Numbered from the stretch's first letter, positions 7,210-16,643 are shown. The stretch: DNA of 55,714 bases from an uncultured Lachnospiraceae bacterium (GCA_947176065.1 CAMWPB010000027.1:1-55714); one strand, 5' to 3'. The notes: generated from the sequence alone by a model not told the origin. Numbers and translations are program-made.

Positions 7210-10023
7210 ATGGAAAACACAGAGCGCGGGGAGAACCCGGAGATTTTAGAGACGGCAGGAGGGACAGCGGAGGAAGGACAGCGGGAGAAGAATAGTGCCG
7301 AAAAGAAACAGAGGAAGAAAAAGACCGGGAAGAACAGAAGCGGGCTAAAAGCGCTGCTTTTGATTCTGCAGCATGCCGCGCTGGCGATCATGGTGTTTGC
7401 CGTGATTGTGGTGGCGGCTTGCACGACGGTGCGAATTGAGGGGGTGCACTCGAAAGGCAGCTACAGTTATATCCGAAGCGCCGATCCGGGGACGCCTTTT
7501 GAGGATTCGGATGCATTCAATTATATCTTCGGTTACGCAGTGGCGGATGTGATCCGCTTCGGCGTGGTGAGCAGCCAGATGGAGACGAAGGGTGCCTTTG
7601 ACGGCGAAAAGCTTGTGGATGTGACGGCCTATAATAACCGCAACAGCGGACTGCCGGATGAATATGTGACGGTAAATTACAGGCTGGAGGATCTGCTCAA
7701 ATGGCAGAGCTACGGTTTTACTTACAATGAAGTGGAGATGACCGGAGCGGAAGCGGCGGATTTTCTTGCGGACACCACGCAGGTGACAACAATCGACCCC
7801 AAGAGCGGCTACAAAAATACCGTAGATGCCAATTATTTAAAGTCTGATGTGAAGGGGTATACGGTTGTAAGCGGCGTGGCGGCTGTAGAAGGAAACAGTG
7901 AAGTGGTTGTAGAGTTTGCGGATGAAGATGAGGATTCCGGATTTGTGGCGGGGTATCAGCCTGCCAGTGAGCTGGGGAACCACGCTGCGGCAGAGACGAC
8001 GCCGGTTCTGACGGAAGACTCCCCGGCAGTGATGGTGTCCTATGCGGATGAATCGGAGATGTACGGGTATGATGTTTTGGTCAACCGCTATAAGACGGCT
8101 GAAGGCAAAAATCTGGAGGAGTATGTGTCCGACTGGACGCAGTATTATGAGCTGTGCCACAATGTGCAGGAGGCGGCGCAAAGCCTTACCTACAACTACA
8201 ATGAATATCTGAAGTACAAAGACTTTTATGATGTGAAAAATTCCAACGTCCGTTTTCTGATTGAGAAAACGGTGGGCGGGGAGACACAGTATTACAGCAA
8301 TCTGCCGGAGAACAGCGCCTACAGGAAACGTATTTTGCAGATGATGGATGATGGGGCGGATGTTACCACGGAGAAATTCGTTTACTATAGTCTTGCGGAT
8401 ATGTCATATATGACTAACACAACGATTGATGCGGATACGGTAAGGGAGATGCTGCTCAGTTATGAATACGCTTATCCGGAGTCTGTCAGGATCTGGATTG
8501 ATGTGGACAGCTCCTATCCGGCGCAGGATGCGTTTACTCAGGGCGCCAGATATCTGCCCAACCTCTGGCTCTGGGTGACAGCGGCTTTTCTGGCGGGAAT
8601 ATTGTATTTGATTCTCTTCGTCTGCCAGACGGTGATGACAGGCAGGGTGTATGACGAGAACGGAGAGACCCGCATCAGGCTGAACGCTTTTGACAGGATC
8701 CCGACTGAAGGCGGTATACTTATTGCCTGTGGAACTGTGTTTATGGTGCTCTGGATGGCTGTTGTGCTGACGGCGCTTGCCGATATCGATCCGACTGATA
8801 TTAACTTTTACCGGGAAGCGGTTCATCAGGACTGGTTTAAGATTGTTATTTTTATCGTTGTTTTCGCGTCTGACGTGGTGTTTACCTTTTTCTTCTACAG
8901 TTTGGTCAGAAGGATCAAGGCGCGGACGCTCTGGAAAAATTCGTGGCTGTGCCGTCTGATGCGGCGGATGATGAAATTTGCATGGAAGGTGTATGACAAC
9001 GGCGGTATTGTTCTGCGCACATGGGTGCCTTACTGTGTCTTTCTGGCAGCTAATCTGGTGCTGCTTTTGCTGGCCATAGAAGCCGGGAACCTGCTTCTGG
9101 TGCTGTTTGCAGGCGCGATAGACCTGATTGTGGGTATTCTGCTCTACAAGGACGTGAAAGAGCGGCAGGGCATTGTGGAAGGCATAGAGATTATTACCGG
9201 AGGGCAGGTGGAGCACCAGATCGATACGGAGGAGCTGCATGGGGATAACAGGACACTGGCAAATTCGGTTAACTGTATCGGTAAGGGTATCAAGGAGGCC
9301 GTGGAGATCAGCATGAAGGACGAACGCATGAAGGCGGATCTGATCACCAACGTGTCCCACGATATCAAAACGCCGCTTACTTCTATCATAAACTATGTGG
9401 ATCTGATTAAGAGAGAGCAGGTGGATAACGAGAAGGTGCAGAACTATATCCGTGTGCTGGATGAGAAATCCCAGCGTCTGAAGCAGCTTACGGATGATCT
9501 GGTGGAGGCAAGCAAGATCACTTCGGGGAATATCAGTCTGCATTTCGAACGGATTAACCTGACGGAGCTGATGAACCAGACCATCGGGGAGTTTTCGCAG
9601 AAGTTTGACACAAGGAATCTTGCCACGGTGATGAATGTGAATACCAGAGAGGCTGTGATCGAGGCGGACAGCCGCAGAATCTGGCGGGTTATGGAGAATC
9701 TGTTTAACAATGTATATAAGTATGCCATGCCCGGTACGCGTGTGTATGTGACGCTGGATAAGGCGCCGCGCGGCGCGGAGGAGGAAGAGGACAGGATTCA
9801 GGTGACGATCAAAAATATTTCGGAGAATCCATTGTTATGTAAATCGGAAGAGCTGACGGAGCGGTTTATCCGGGGCGACGAGTCCAGAACCACGGAGGGC
9901 AGTGGTCTTGGCCTTTCCATAGCCCAGAATTTGACCATAGCCCAGAGAGGAAGCTTTTGGATTGAGCTGGACGGGGATCTGTTTAAGGTCCATCTGACAT
10001 TCCCGATTGCAACGCAGCAGTAA
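7210..10023 (+). CDS. Large multi-pass sensor histidine kinase
   Basis: 937-aa kinase. A basic cytoplasmic N-terminus leads into a first membrane segment (about residues 46-70), a ~380-residue extracellular domain, then about five further membrane segments between residues 450 and 645. The dimerisation/phosphorylation region has His717 in NVSHDIKTPLTS. The ATPase domain shows the N box ENLFNNVYKYA and the C-terminal GSGLGLSIAQ. The usual DxGxG (G1) box is replaced by VTIKNISENPL, a variant I associate with a clostridial VanS-like group. It pairs with the regulator just upstream. The ligand cannot be read from the sequence. Confidence 0.9.
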   Translation: MENTERGENPEILETAGGTAEEGQREKNSAEKKQRKKKTGKNRSGLKALLLILQHAALAIMVFAVIVVAACTTVRIEGVHSKGSYSYIRSADPGTPFEDSDAFNYIFGYAVADVIRFGVVSSQMETKGAFDGEKLVDVTAYNNRNSGLPDEYVTVNYRLEDLLKWQSYGFTYNEVEMTGAEAADFLADTTQVTTIDPKSGYKNTVDANYLKSDVKGYTVVSGVAAVEGNSEVVVEFADEDEDSGFVAGYQPASELGNHAAAETTPVLTEDSPAVMVSYADESEMYGYDVLVNRYKTAEGKNLEEYVSDWTQYYELCHNVQEAAQSLTYNYNEYLKYKDFYDVKNSNVRFLIEKTVGGETQYYSNLPENSAYRKRILQMMDDGADVTTEKFVYYSLADMSYMTNTTIDADTVREMLLSYEYAYPESVRIWIDVDSSYPAQDAFTQGARYLPNLWLWVTAAFLAGILYLILFVCQTVMTGRVYDENGETRIRLNAFDRIPTEGGILIACGTVFMVLWMAVVLTALADIDPTDINFYREAVHQDWFKIVIFIVVFASDVVFTFFFYSLVRRIKARTLWKNSWLCRLMRRMMKFAWKVYDNGGIVLRTWVPYCVFLAANLVLLLLAIEAGNLLLVLFAGAIDLIVGILLYKDVKERQGIVEGIEIITGGQVEHQIDTEELHGDNRTLANSVNCIGKGIKEAVEISMKDERMKADLITNVSHDIKTPLTSIINYVDLIKREQVDNEKVQNYIRVLDEKSQRLKQLTDDLVEASKITSGNISLHFERINLTELMNQTIGEFSQKFDTRNLATVMNVNTREAVIEADSRRIWRVMENLFNNVYKYAMPGTRVYVTLDKAPRGAEEEEDRIQVTIKNISENPLLCKSEELTERFIRGDESRTTEGSGLGLSIAQNLTIAQRGSFWIELDGDLFKVHLTFPIATQQ

Positions 10024-10061
10024 ATGTCTCAGCCAGTACGGATAACCTGAAAGGAGAAAAT

Positions 10062-10102
10062 AAAACTGCCGTTCCTGTATATAACAACAGGGCGGCAGTT
10101 TT
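10062..10102. terminator. Bidirectional rho-independent terminator
   Basis: AAAACTGCC (10062-10070) pairs with GGCAGTTTT (10094-10102). An inner CCTG/CAGG pair extends the stem. A-run and T-run flank it, so it can stop the kinase transcript from the left and the prs transcript from the right. Confidence 0.85.
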
Positions 10103-10117
10103 CCTATGCAAAAGTAC

Positions 10118-11311
10118 TCAGATATCCAACCCGCTCACCTCGCGGTTATTATATCTTGCGAGAATCTGGTGGATCTTGTCCGTAGGGGTATAGATATTAG
10201 CCATGGAGGCGTCGTGGTTCATAAAATCGATGATGGATGCGATGAACTTACTCATATCCGCCTCTATGTAGTAGGGCTTTTCCTTAAGCTCCGGCGGCTG
10301 GTAGCAGAGGTTTGTGGTAACAATCCGGTCGAAGTAGCAGTTTTCGTAGGCGGCGTCAAAGGCGGAGAGCCCGTCCGTGAACAGTCCGAAAGTACAGCAG
10401 ATGAAGACCCGCTTGGCGTTCATTTTCTTTAACTGTCTGGCGGTGTCGATCATACTGCCGCCAGAGGAAATCATGTCGTCGATGATGATGACATCCTTGC
10501 CGTCAATATTATCCCCCAGAAATTCATGCGCTACAATGGGATTTTTTCCGTTTATAATCGTGGAGTAATCCCTGCGTTTGTAAAACATGCCTGTGTCTAC
10601 GCCGAGAACGTTGGCCAGATATACGGCCCGGTCCAGCGCGCCCTCGTCGGGGCTGATGACAATGGTGTGGTACTTGTCTATAATCAGATTTTTCTCCATG
10701 CGGAGAAGCGCCCGGATAAACTGGTAGGGGGGCATGAAATTATCGAAACCTTTGATGGGTACGGAATTCTGTACCCGGGGATCATGGGCGTCAAAGGTAA
10801 TGAAATTAGATACGCCCATATCCATCAGCTCTTTGATGGCATAAGCGCAGTCGAGGGATTCCCTGCCGTTTCTTTTGTGCTGACGTCCCTCGTAGAGAAA
10901 GGGCATGATCACGCTGATGCGGTGCGCTTTGCCGTTTATAGCGGCAATGATCCGCTTTAAGTCCTGATAGTGGTCGTCGGGAGACATATGGTTCATGAAA
11001 CCGTTCATGTTGTATGTGATGCTGTGGTTACAGACATCCGTCAGAAGGAAGACATCCTTGCCTCTTACGGAGTCATATAATACGGCCTTGCCTTCTCCCG
11101 TTCCGAAGCGGGGGCAGTCCACCTCCATCAGATAATTTTTTTCCATATAACCGTGGAAGGCCGGATCGTTTTTGACATCATTCTGCAGATCGCGGCGGTA
11201 TTCCACCAGATGACCGTTTACTTTTTCTGCCAGAGGAAGAGCCGCCTTCGGAGCGAGAAGCTTCATGGCAGCCACCGGCATGGAATGTTCAAGTTGTTCT
11301 GTATTAGGCAT
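10118..11311 (-). CDS. prs: Ribose-phosphate pyrophosphokinase
   Basis: Makes PRPP from ribose 5-phosphate and ATP for nucleotide, histidine and tryptophan synthesis. The PRPP-binding loop VIIIDDMISSGGSM is intact and followed by the flexible-loop region; FDAHDPRVQN marks the N-terminal half. At 397 aa it is about 80 residues longer than the classical ~315-aa enzyme, with an N-terminal extension and insertions of the kind I associate with clostridial homologues. The start at 11311 follows GGTGGAG; in-frame sequence further upstream, to 11623, overlaps der and the promoter and is not coding. A near-consensus promoter is at 11382-11410. Confidence 0.92.
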   Translation of the reverse strand: MPNTEQLEHSMPVAAMKLLAPKAALPLAEKVNGHLVEYRRDLQNDVKNDPAFHGYMEKNYLMEVDCPRFGTGEGKAVLYDSVRGKDVFLLTDVCNHSITYNMNGFMNHMSPDDHYQDLKRIIAAINGKAHRISVIMPFLYEGRQHKRNGRESLDCAYAIKELMDMGVSNFITFDAHDPRVQNSVPIKGFDNFMPPYQFIRALLRMEKNLIIDKYHTIVISPDEGALDRAVYLANVLGVDTGMFYKRRDYSTIINGKNPIVAHEFLGDNIDGKDVIIIDDMISSGGSMIDTARQLKKMNAKRVFICCTFGLFTDGLSAFDAAYENCYFDRIVTTNLCYQPPELKEKPYYIEADMSKFIASIIDFMNHDASMANIYTPTDKIHQILARYNNREVSGLDI

Positions 11312-11381
11312 TTTTACTCCACCAAAACGTGTTCCTGGACACAGCTTTCTATTTCTTGTGCAGATGTTTCCTGATAAATTT

Positions 11382-11410
11382 TTTATAACATTATGGCGGG
11401 GACATGTCAA
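11382..11410 (-). promoter_or_regulatory. Predicted sigma-A promoter of prs
   Basis: On the minus strand TTGACA (11410-11405) and TATAAA (11387-11382) are separated by 17 bp. The predicted RNA start is about 60-70 bases before the prs ATG. Confidence 0.8.
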
Positions 11411-11452
11411 GAAGATTCGGCTTCCGTTCTCCAAATTTAAAGCGGGTTTGGC

Positions 11453-11481
11453 TTTACAAGCGGGCCAAGATGATGTAAAAT
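11453..11481 (+). promoter_or_regulatory. Predicted sigma-A promoter of der
   Basis: TTTACA (11453-11458), 17-bp spacer, TAAAAT (11476-11481). It lies about 95 bp upstream of der and diverges from the prs promoter. Confidence 0.75.
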
Positions 11482-11574
11482 CAAGCGGTATATGACTTGT
11501 TGGCATGATGGGAAAAGGCTGGTGCGGGTTAACTGCCGACACCCCGTTTTCCGTTACAAAATGGAGAGTATGAC

Positions 11575-12912
11575 ATGAGTAAGAAAAGAACCAAGCCGAT
11601 TGTTGCGGTGGTGGGAAGGCCAAATGTTGGAAAGTCCACCCTGTTTAACGCGCTGGCGGGTGAAAATATAGCGATTGTGAAAGATACGCCGGGCATTACC
11701 AGAGACAGGATTTATGCGGATGTATCCTGGCTTGACCGTAATTTTACGCTGATTGATACGGGCGGTATCGAGCCGGAGAGCAAGGATATTATCCTGTCCC
11801 AGATGCGGGAGCAGGCGCAGATTGCCATAGATACGGCGGATGTGATTATCTTTCTGGTAGACGTGAAGCAGGGGCTGCAGGATGCGGATTCCAAGGTGGC
11901 CGATATGCTCAGACGCTCCCGCAAGCCGGTGATTCTGGCGGTCAATAAGGTGGATGATTTTAGGAAATATATGGCGGACGTCTATGAGTTTTATAATCTG
12001 GGGATCGGGGAACCTTACCCTATATCCTCCACCAACCGTCTTGGATTCGGGGAGCTTTTGGATGAGGTGATCGCCCATTTCGGGCAGGAGGCCGGGGACG
12101 AGGAGGAGGACGACCGCATTAAGGTGGCCATTATCGGGAAACCGAATGTGGGGAAATCCTCTATCATCAACCGCCTGATCGGAGAAAACCGTCTGATCGT
12201 CTCGGATATCGCCGGAACCACAAGAGACGCGATAGACACTGAGATTACCCATAACGGGAAAGAATATGTTTTTATTGATACGGCGGGACTTCGCAGAAAA
12301 AATAAAATCAAGGAAGAGCTGGAACGCTATATGATTATCCGTACGGTATCGGCAGTGGAGCGGGCGGATATTGCCGTGCTCATCATAGATGCCATGGAAG
12401 GGGTGACGGAGCAGGACGCCAAGATCGCCGGGATTGCCCATGACAGGGGCAAAGCCGTGATCATTGCCGTCAATAAATGGGACGCCATAGAGAAGGACAA
12501 CCAGACGGTAAAGGAACACACAGAGAAAATAAGACAGGTGTTATCTTTTATGTCCTACGCGGAGATCATGTTTATCTCGGCTGTGAGCGGACAGCGCCTG
12601 ATGAAGCTTTATGACGTGATAGACGCGGTGAATGAAAATCATTCCATGCGCGTGGCGACAGGCGTGCTGAACGAGATCGTGACGGAGGCTGTGGCGCTGC
12701 AGCAGCCTCCGGCGGACAAGGGTAAGCGTCTGCGCATCTACTATACGACGCAGGTTGCGGTGAAGCCGCCTACCTTTGTCATTTTCGTAAACGACAAGGA
12801 GCTGATGCACTTTTCCTATCTGCGGTATCTGGAAAACCAGATTCGGGATACCTTCGGCTTCGTGGGAACGCCCCTGAAGTTTTTTGTCAGGGAGAGAAAG
12901 GATAACAGATAA
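11575..12912 (+). CDS. der: Ribosome-associated GTPase Der (EngA)
   Basis: Double-GTPase essential for 50S subunit assembly. Two G domains are visible: the first P-loop GRPNVGKSTL near residue 12 with DTGG and NKVD, the second GKPNVGKSSI near residue 186 with DTAG and NKWD. A C-terminal KH-like domain of about 90 residues ends in TPLKFFVRERK. 445 aa is the usual length. It is the first gene of a run with plsY, which starts two bases after its stop, and then gpsA; this gene order is conserved in Firmicutes. Confidence 0.97.
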   Translation: MSKKRTKPIVAVVGRPNVGKSTLFNALAGENIAIVKDTPGITRDRIYADVSWLDRNFTLIDTGGIEPESKDIILSQMREQAQIAIDTADVIIFLVDVKQGLQDADSKVADMLRRSRKPVILAVNKVDDFRKYMADVYEFYNLGIGEPYPISSTNRLGFGELLDEVIAHFGQEAGDEEEDDRIKVAIIGKPNVGKSSIINRLIGENRLIVSDIAGTTRDAIDTEITHNGKEYVFIDTAGLRRKNKIKEELERYMIIRTVSAVERADIAVLIIDAMEGVTEQDAKIAGIAHDRGKAVIIAVNKWDAIEKDNQTVKEHTEKIRQVLSFMSYAEIMFISAVSGQRLMKLYDVIDAVNENHSMRVATGVLNEIVTEAVALQQPPADKGKRLRIYYTTQVAVKPPTFVIFVNDKELMHFSYLRYLENQIRDTFGFVGTPLKFFVRERKDNR

Positions 12913-12914
12913 AA

Positions 12915-13589
12915 GTGGAACGGATCTTTTGCTTGTTGATCGGCTATGTGTTTGGACTTTTTCAGACGGCTTATATTTATGGGAGACTGCACGGCATTGA
13001 CATCAGAAATTACGGGAGCGGCAATGCGGGTACGACGAATACGCTCCGGGTATTCGGGACGAAGGCAGGTCTTTTGGTGCTTCTGGGAGACATTATGAAA
13101 TGTATTCTGGCAGTAGTGATTACGGGTGTTATATTTGGAAGCAGCCACCCGGACATGGTTTATCTGCTGAAAATGTATACGGCGGCTGGGGCGATTATCG
13201 GGCATAACTTTCCCTTTTATCTCAAATTCAAAGGCGGAAAGGGCATTGCGGCTACGGCTGGTCTGATCCTGTCCTTTCATCCCTATCTGATTCCCATGGG
13301 AATCGTGCTGTTTTTCGGCGCGTTTTTTATCACCCACTATGTATCGCTTGGATCCCTTCTGGTGTACGCGGGATTTTTGATTGAGCTGGTGGTTCTGGGA
13401 CAGATGGGAATATTCGGTATGACGCAGGCGCTGTTGATAGAGATGTATGTCATAGCAGGGCTTTTGACAGTTATGGCATACTGGAAACACAGGGAAAATA
13501 TCAAACGGCTCTTAAGCGGTACAGAGCGCAAGACTTATCTGACGCACAAGAGTACAGGGGCGGAGGAGAACGCGGAACATAAAGCGTAA
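12915..13589 (+). CDS. plsY: Glycerol-3-phosphate acyltransferase PlsY
   Basis: Integral membrane enzyme that transfers the acyl group of acyl-phosphate to glycerol 3-phosphate, the first step of phospholipid synthesis. The catalytic loops GSGNAGTTN (about residue 34) and FKGGKGIAAT (about residue 110) are present among several membrane segments. It starts with GTG two bases after der. At 224 aa it is slightly longer than typical because of a polar C-terminal tail. Its product pathway uses glycerol 3-phosphate from gpsA, the next gene. Confidence 0.95.
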   Translation: MERIFCLLIGYVFGLFQTAYIYGRLHGIDIRNYGSGNAGTTNTLRVFGTKAGLLVLLGDIMKCILAVVITGVIFGSSHPDMVYLLKMYTAAGAIIGHNFPFYLKFKGGKGIAATAGLILSFHPYLIPMGIVLFFGAFFITHYVSLGSLLVYAGFLIELVVLGQMGIFGMTQALLIEMYVIAGLLTVMAYWKHRENIKRLLSGTERKTYLTHKSTGAEENAEHKA

Positions 13590-13656
13590 GGGGAAAGATT
13601 GACACGCTTGGAAAGAAAAGGGATCACAGGCAGAGGGAAAACAAGGAGGGTATCAC

Positions 13657-14673
13657 ATGGCAGATATCAGTATCATAGGTGCGGGAAGCTGGGGGACGGC
13701 GTTAGCGGTTCTCCTCCACAAAAACGGACATAGTGTGACGGTCTGGTCGATTATGGAGCCGGAGATTGCGATGCTGCAAAAAGAGCGTGAGCATAAGGAT
13801 AAGCTGCCGGGCGTCAGACTGCCGGAAGACATGATATTTACCACAGACCTTGCGGCCGCCGTTCAGGATAAGGACGTGCTTGTGCTGGCGGTGCCCTCGC
13901 CTTTTACCAGAGGCACTTCCCACTCTATGCAGCCTTATGTGAGGGAGGGGCAGATCATCGTCAACGTGGCGAAGGGGATAGAAGAAAAGACCCTTTTGAC
14001 GCTGTCCCAGATCATAGAGGAGGAGATCCCGCAGGCGCAGGTTGCGGTACTTTCGGGTCCTTCCCACGCGGAGGAGGTTGGCAGAGGCATCCCCACAACG
14101 ATTGTGGTGGGAGCGCAGAAGAAGGCCACTGCAGAATATCTCCAGAATATCTTTATGAACGAAGTGTTCCGCGTTTATATCACGCCGGATGTGCTTGGCG
14201 TGGAGCTTGGCGCGGCGCTTAAGAATGTGGTGGCGCTGGCGGCGGGCATCGCGGACGGTCTCGGTTACGGGGATAACACGAAGGCGGCGTTAATCACCAG
14301 AGGCATCGCGGAGATCGCAAGGCTTGGGCTTGCCATGGGAGGCAGGATTGAGACCTTCAGCGGTCTTACCGGCATAGGCGACCTGATCGTGACCTGCGCC
14401 TCCATGCATTCCAGAAACCGTCGTGCCGGTATTCTGATCGGAAAAGGCTATACCATGGAGCAGGCCATGGATGAGGTGAAGATGGTGGTGGAGGGCGTTT
14501 ACTCTGCCAAGGCGGCCATGGGGCTTGCGGAGAAATACGGGGTGCAGCTTCCCATCATTGAGCAGGTGAATGCGGTATTGTTTGACGGGATGCCCGTGGA
14601 CGAGGCGGTGAAAAACCTGATGCTGCGGGATAAGAAGATCGAGAATCCGTTGATTCCCTGGGAGGATAAGTGA
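13657..14673 (+). CDS. gpsA: Glycerol-3-phosphate dehydrogenase [NAD(P)+]
   Basis: Cytosolic enzyme reducing dihydroxyacetone phosphate to sn-glycerol 3-phosphate for phospholipid synthesis. Nucleotide-binding GAGSWGTALA is at residues 7-16, and the catalytic Lys lies in ALKNVVALAAGI, followed by GYGDNTKAALITRG. 338 aa is normal. ATG 13657 follows an AAGGAGG site. It supplies the substrate of PlsY encoded just upstream. Confidence 0.97.
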   Translation: MADISIIGAGSWGTALAVLLHKNGHSVTVWSIMEPEIAMLQKEREHKDKLPGVRLPEDMIFTTDLAAAVQDKDVLVLAVPSPFTRGTSHSMQPYVREGQIIVNVAKGIEEKTLLTLSQIIEEEIPQAQVAVLSGPSHAEEVGRGIPTTIVVGAQKKATAEYLQNIFMNEVFRVYITPDVLGVELGAALKNVVALAAGIADGLGYGDNTKAALITRGIAEIARLGLAMGGRIETFSGLTGIGDLIVTCASMHSRNRRAGILIGKGYTMEQAMDEVKMVVEGVYSAKAAMGLAEKYGVQLPIIEQVNAVLFDGMPVDEAVKNLMLRDKKIENPLIPWEDK

Positions 14674-14723
14674 GTTACGGACAGAAGGCTTTCATGCAGC
14701 CTGTAAACGGCGGTTGACGCGGC

Positions 14724-15128
14724 CTAATCCGGCCAGTTGGCCGGATTGGTGTCGTCGGGGATGTGTCCCGCCAGAATTTCTTCATAGTGCTTCAACTTAA
14801 AATCCATATAGTCAGCGGTGGCTTTTGCCTCCGCTGCTTTTTTGTGTGCGGCTTCCCGCTGTCTGGCGATAATCTGGTATCTGGCGAGAAGGTTCTCCTC
14901 GGATTCTTCGAGCTGGCACAGGTCAAAGTATTTTTTGATATCCTTCACGGGCATGCCGCAGTTTCTCAGATAGGTGATTCCCCGCATCCAGTTGGCGGCG
15001 GCTTCGTCAAAAATACGGCGGTTTCCCTCATCCCTTTTGCAGGGGAGCAGGTTGATATCCGTGTAGTAGCGTATGGTATGCTCCGTGGTGTGGAACATTT
15101 GTGCAAATTCTTTGACGGTATAGGTCAT
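14724..15128 (-). CDS. MerR-family transcriptional regulator
   Basis: 134-aa regulator with an N-terminal MerR winged helix (YTVKEFAQMFHTTEHTIRYY, then NRRIFDEAAANWM) and a C-terminal coiled-coil dimerisation helix (about residues 75-120). There is no metal-binding cysteine cluster, so an organic effector is more likely than a metal. The start at 15128 follows GGAAGGAG; the longer in-frame start at 15161 would run into the transporter gene. It lies 20 bp downstream of, and on the same strand as, the NSS transporter. The aldo/keto reductase diverges from this pair and carries a MerR-type promoter, the likely target. Confidence 0.88.
   Translation of the reverse strand: MTYTVKEFAQMFHTTEHTIRYYTDINLLPCKRDEGNRRIFDEAAANWMRGITYLRNCGMPVKDIKKYFDLCQLEESEENLLARYQIIARQREAAHKKAAEAKATADYMDFKLKHYEEILAGHIPDDTNPANWPD
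14726..14747. repeat. Perfect hairpin at the end of the MerR gene
   Basis: AATCCGGCC, loop AGTT, GGCCGGATT: a 9-bp perfect inverted repeat that overlaps the last codons and part of the stop codon of the MerR gene. No T-run follows on either strand. The protein tail NPANWPD could impose the sequence, so a structural role is uncertain. Confidence 0.5.
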
Positions 15129-15148
15129 GTGAACATCTCCTTCCGGTA

Positions 15149-16507
15149 TCAGCCAATCCACCCCTGCACGATCAGGAGAAGAAGCAGGACCGGCAGGATA
15201 TAAGTCACATAGATGCGGATGCCTTTCGGCATTTTAATCCCTTCGCCGGTGTTGGTTTCTTTCAGGTATTTCTCAAAACCCCAGCCAAACCGGCTCACGC
15301 AGAACAGCAGATAGATGAGTGCGCCCACCGGCAGGAGCACATTGCTGACCAGAAAGTCCTCCAGATCCAGGATTGTGCTTCCCTCGCCTAATGGCTGGAA
15401 TGCTGACCAGATATTATATCCGAACACACAGGGCAGCGAGAGAACAGTGAGCGCAATCAGATTGACCAGACAGGATTTTTTCCGGCTCCAGCCAAACAGA
15501 TCCATTCCACAGGATATAATGTTTTCAAATACGGCAAGGATTGTGGAGAATGCCGCAAATGTCATAAAGACAAAGAAAAGCGTTCCCCATACCCGGCCGC
15601 CTGCCATATGGTTAAAAATATTCGGCAGCGTAATAAAGATCAGGCTGGGACCCATATCCGGGCTGATATCAAAGGAGAAGCAGGTCGGAAAAATGATGAG
15701 TCCCGATACAAGCGCCACAAAGGTATCCAGAATGGCGATATTGACCGATTCGCCAAACAGCGTCCGGCTCTTATCAATATAACTCCCAAATATGGCCATG
15801 GAGCCGATTCCCAGACTGAGGGTGAAAAATGCCTGATTCATAGCGGCGGTGACCGTTTCCACAATGCCCACATCCTGCATTCTCTGCACATCGGGCAGAA
15901 GATAAAATTTCAGTCCTTCCGTGCCGCCCGGCAGCGTGATGCCGCGCACAGCCAGTATCACAATAATCAAAAGGAGAAGCGTCATCATAATCTTGGTGAT
16001 TTTCTCGACGCCCTTCTGCAGGCCGAGGGAGCAGACCAGAATGCCGGATGCCACGATGATGACCATTACCGTAGTCAGTACCAGGGGACTTTCCAGCATG
16101 CCCTGAAACATGTCCGCCACCTGGTCAGTGTCTTTTCCGACAAACTTACCGAAAAGCATCTGATAGAAATAGTACAGCATCCAGCCGGCCACGGTGGTGT
16201 AGAACATCATCAGAAGGTAGTTGCCGGCCATGCCAAGATACCCGTGCAGATGCCATTTCTGCCCGGGCCTTTCCAGTTCCGTGAAGCTTTTGATTACACT
16301 TTTTCTGCTGGCGCGCCCTACGGCAAACTCCATCGTCATGACAGGCACGCCCATAGCGATCAGAAAGAACAGATAGAACAGCACAAACATGCCGCCGCCG
16401 TACATGCCGGCAATATACGGAAACCTCCACACATTGCCGATACCGATCGCACATCCCGCCGATAACAGGATAAAGCCCATCCGTGAGCCAAATTTTTCTC
16501 TTTCCAC
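15149..16507 (-). CDS. Neurotransmitter:sodium symporter (NSS) family transporter
   Basis: 452-aa polytopic membrane protein with 11-12 predicted segments. It begins with the family hallmark GFILLSAGCAIGIGNVWRFP (unwound TM1 with sodium and substrate contacts). Bacterial members such as LeuT and MhsT co-transport amino acids with sodium. Which amino acid is carried here cannot be told. The GTG start at 16507 is preceded by GAGGAGG. The MerR gene follows in the same direction, and the aldo/keto reductase diverges from a 136-bp shared intergenic region. Confidence 0.9.
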   Translation of the reverse strand: MEREKFGSRMGFILLSAGCAIGIGNVWRFPYIAGMYGGGMFVLFYLFFLIAMGVPVMTMEFAVGRASRKSVIKSFTELERPGQKWHLHGYLGMAGNYLLMMFYTTVAGWMLYYFYQMLFGKFVGKDTDQVADMFQGMLESPLVLTTVMVIIVASGILVCSLGLQKGVEKITKIMMTLLLLIIVILAVRGITLPGGTEGLKFYLLPDVQRMQDVGIVETVTAAMNQAFFTLSLGIGSMAIFGSYIDKSRTLFGESVNIAILDTFVALVSGLIIFPTCFSFDISPDMGPSLIFITLPNIFNHMAGGRVWGTLFFVFMTFAAFSTILAVFENIISCGMDLFGWSRKKSCLVNLIALTVLSLPCVFGYNIWSAFQPLGEGSTILDLEDFLVSNVLLPVGALIYLLFCVSRFGWGFEKYLKETNTGEGIKMPKGIRIYVTYILPVLLLLLIVQGWIG

Positions 16508-16558
16508 GTTTCAGTCCTCCTCATATGCCTTTTTCTGTCCAAATTGGGAAAAAGGGTA

Positions 16559-16589
16559 TTGACTTCGAGTTACACGAAGCAAGTATACT
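16559..16589 (+). promoter_or_regulatory. MerR-type promoter of the aldo/keto reductase
   Basis: TTGACT (16559-16564) and TATACT (16584-16589) are separated by 19 bp instead of 17. The spacer carries the dyad CTTCG-7-CGAAG (starting at 16563). A long spacer with an inner dyad is the signature of promoters that a MerR protein untwists. The MerR gene at 14724-15128 is the obvious candidate regulator. Confidence 0.7.
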
Positions 16590-16643
16590 CATCATAATAC
16601 AGGAAAAGCATTTTGGCAACATAGGAAGAGGAGAGAGAAAAAT

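Noticed and set aside
8404..9543. Long antisense reading frame (379 codons) under the sensor kinase
   Set aside because: It is opposite a clear kinase, has His/Gln/Arg-rich composition typical of a shadow frame, and no ribosome binding site or domain.
11312..11623. N-terminal extension of prs
   Set aside because: It would overlap der and both promoters; a good ribosome binding site sits at the internal start 11311.
15608..16465. 285-codon plus-strand frame inside the NSS transporter
   Set aside because: Antisense to a well-conserved transporter; composition is polar and repetitive as expected for the reverse of membrane-protein codons.
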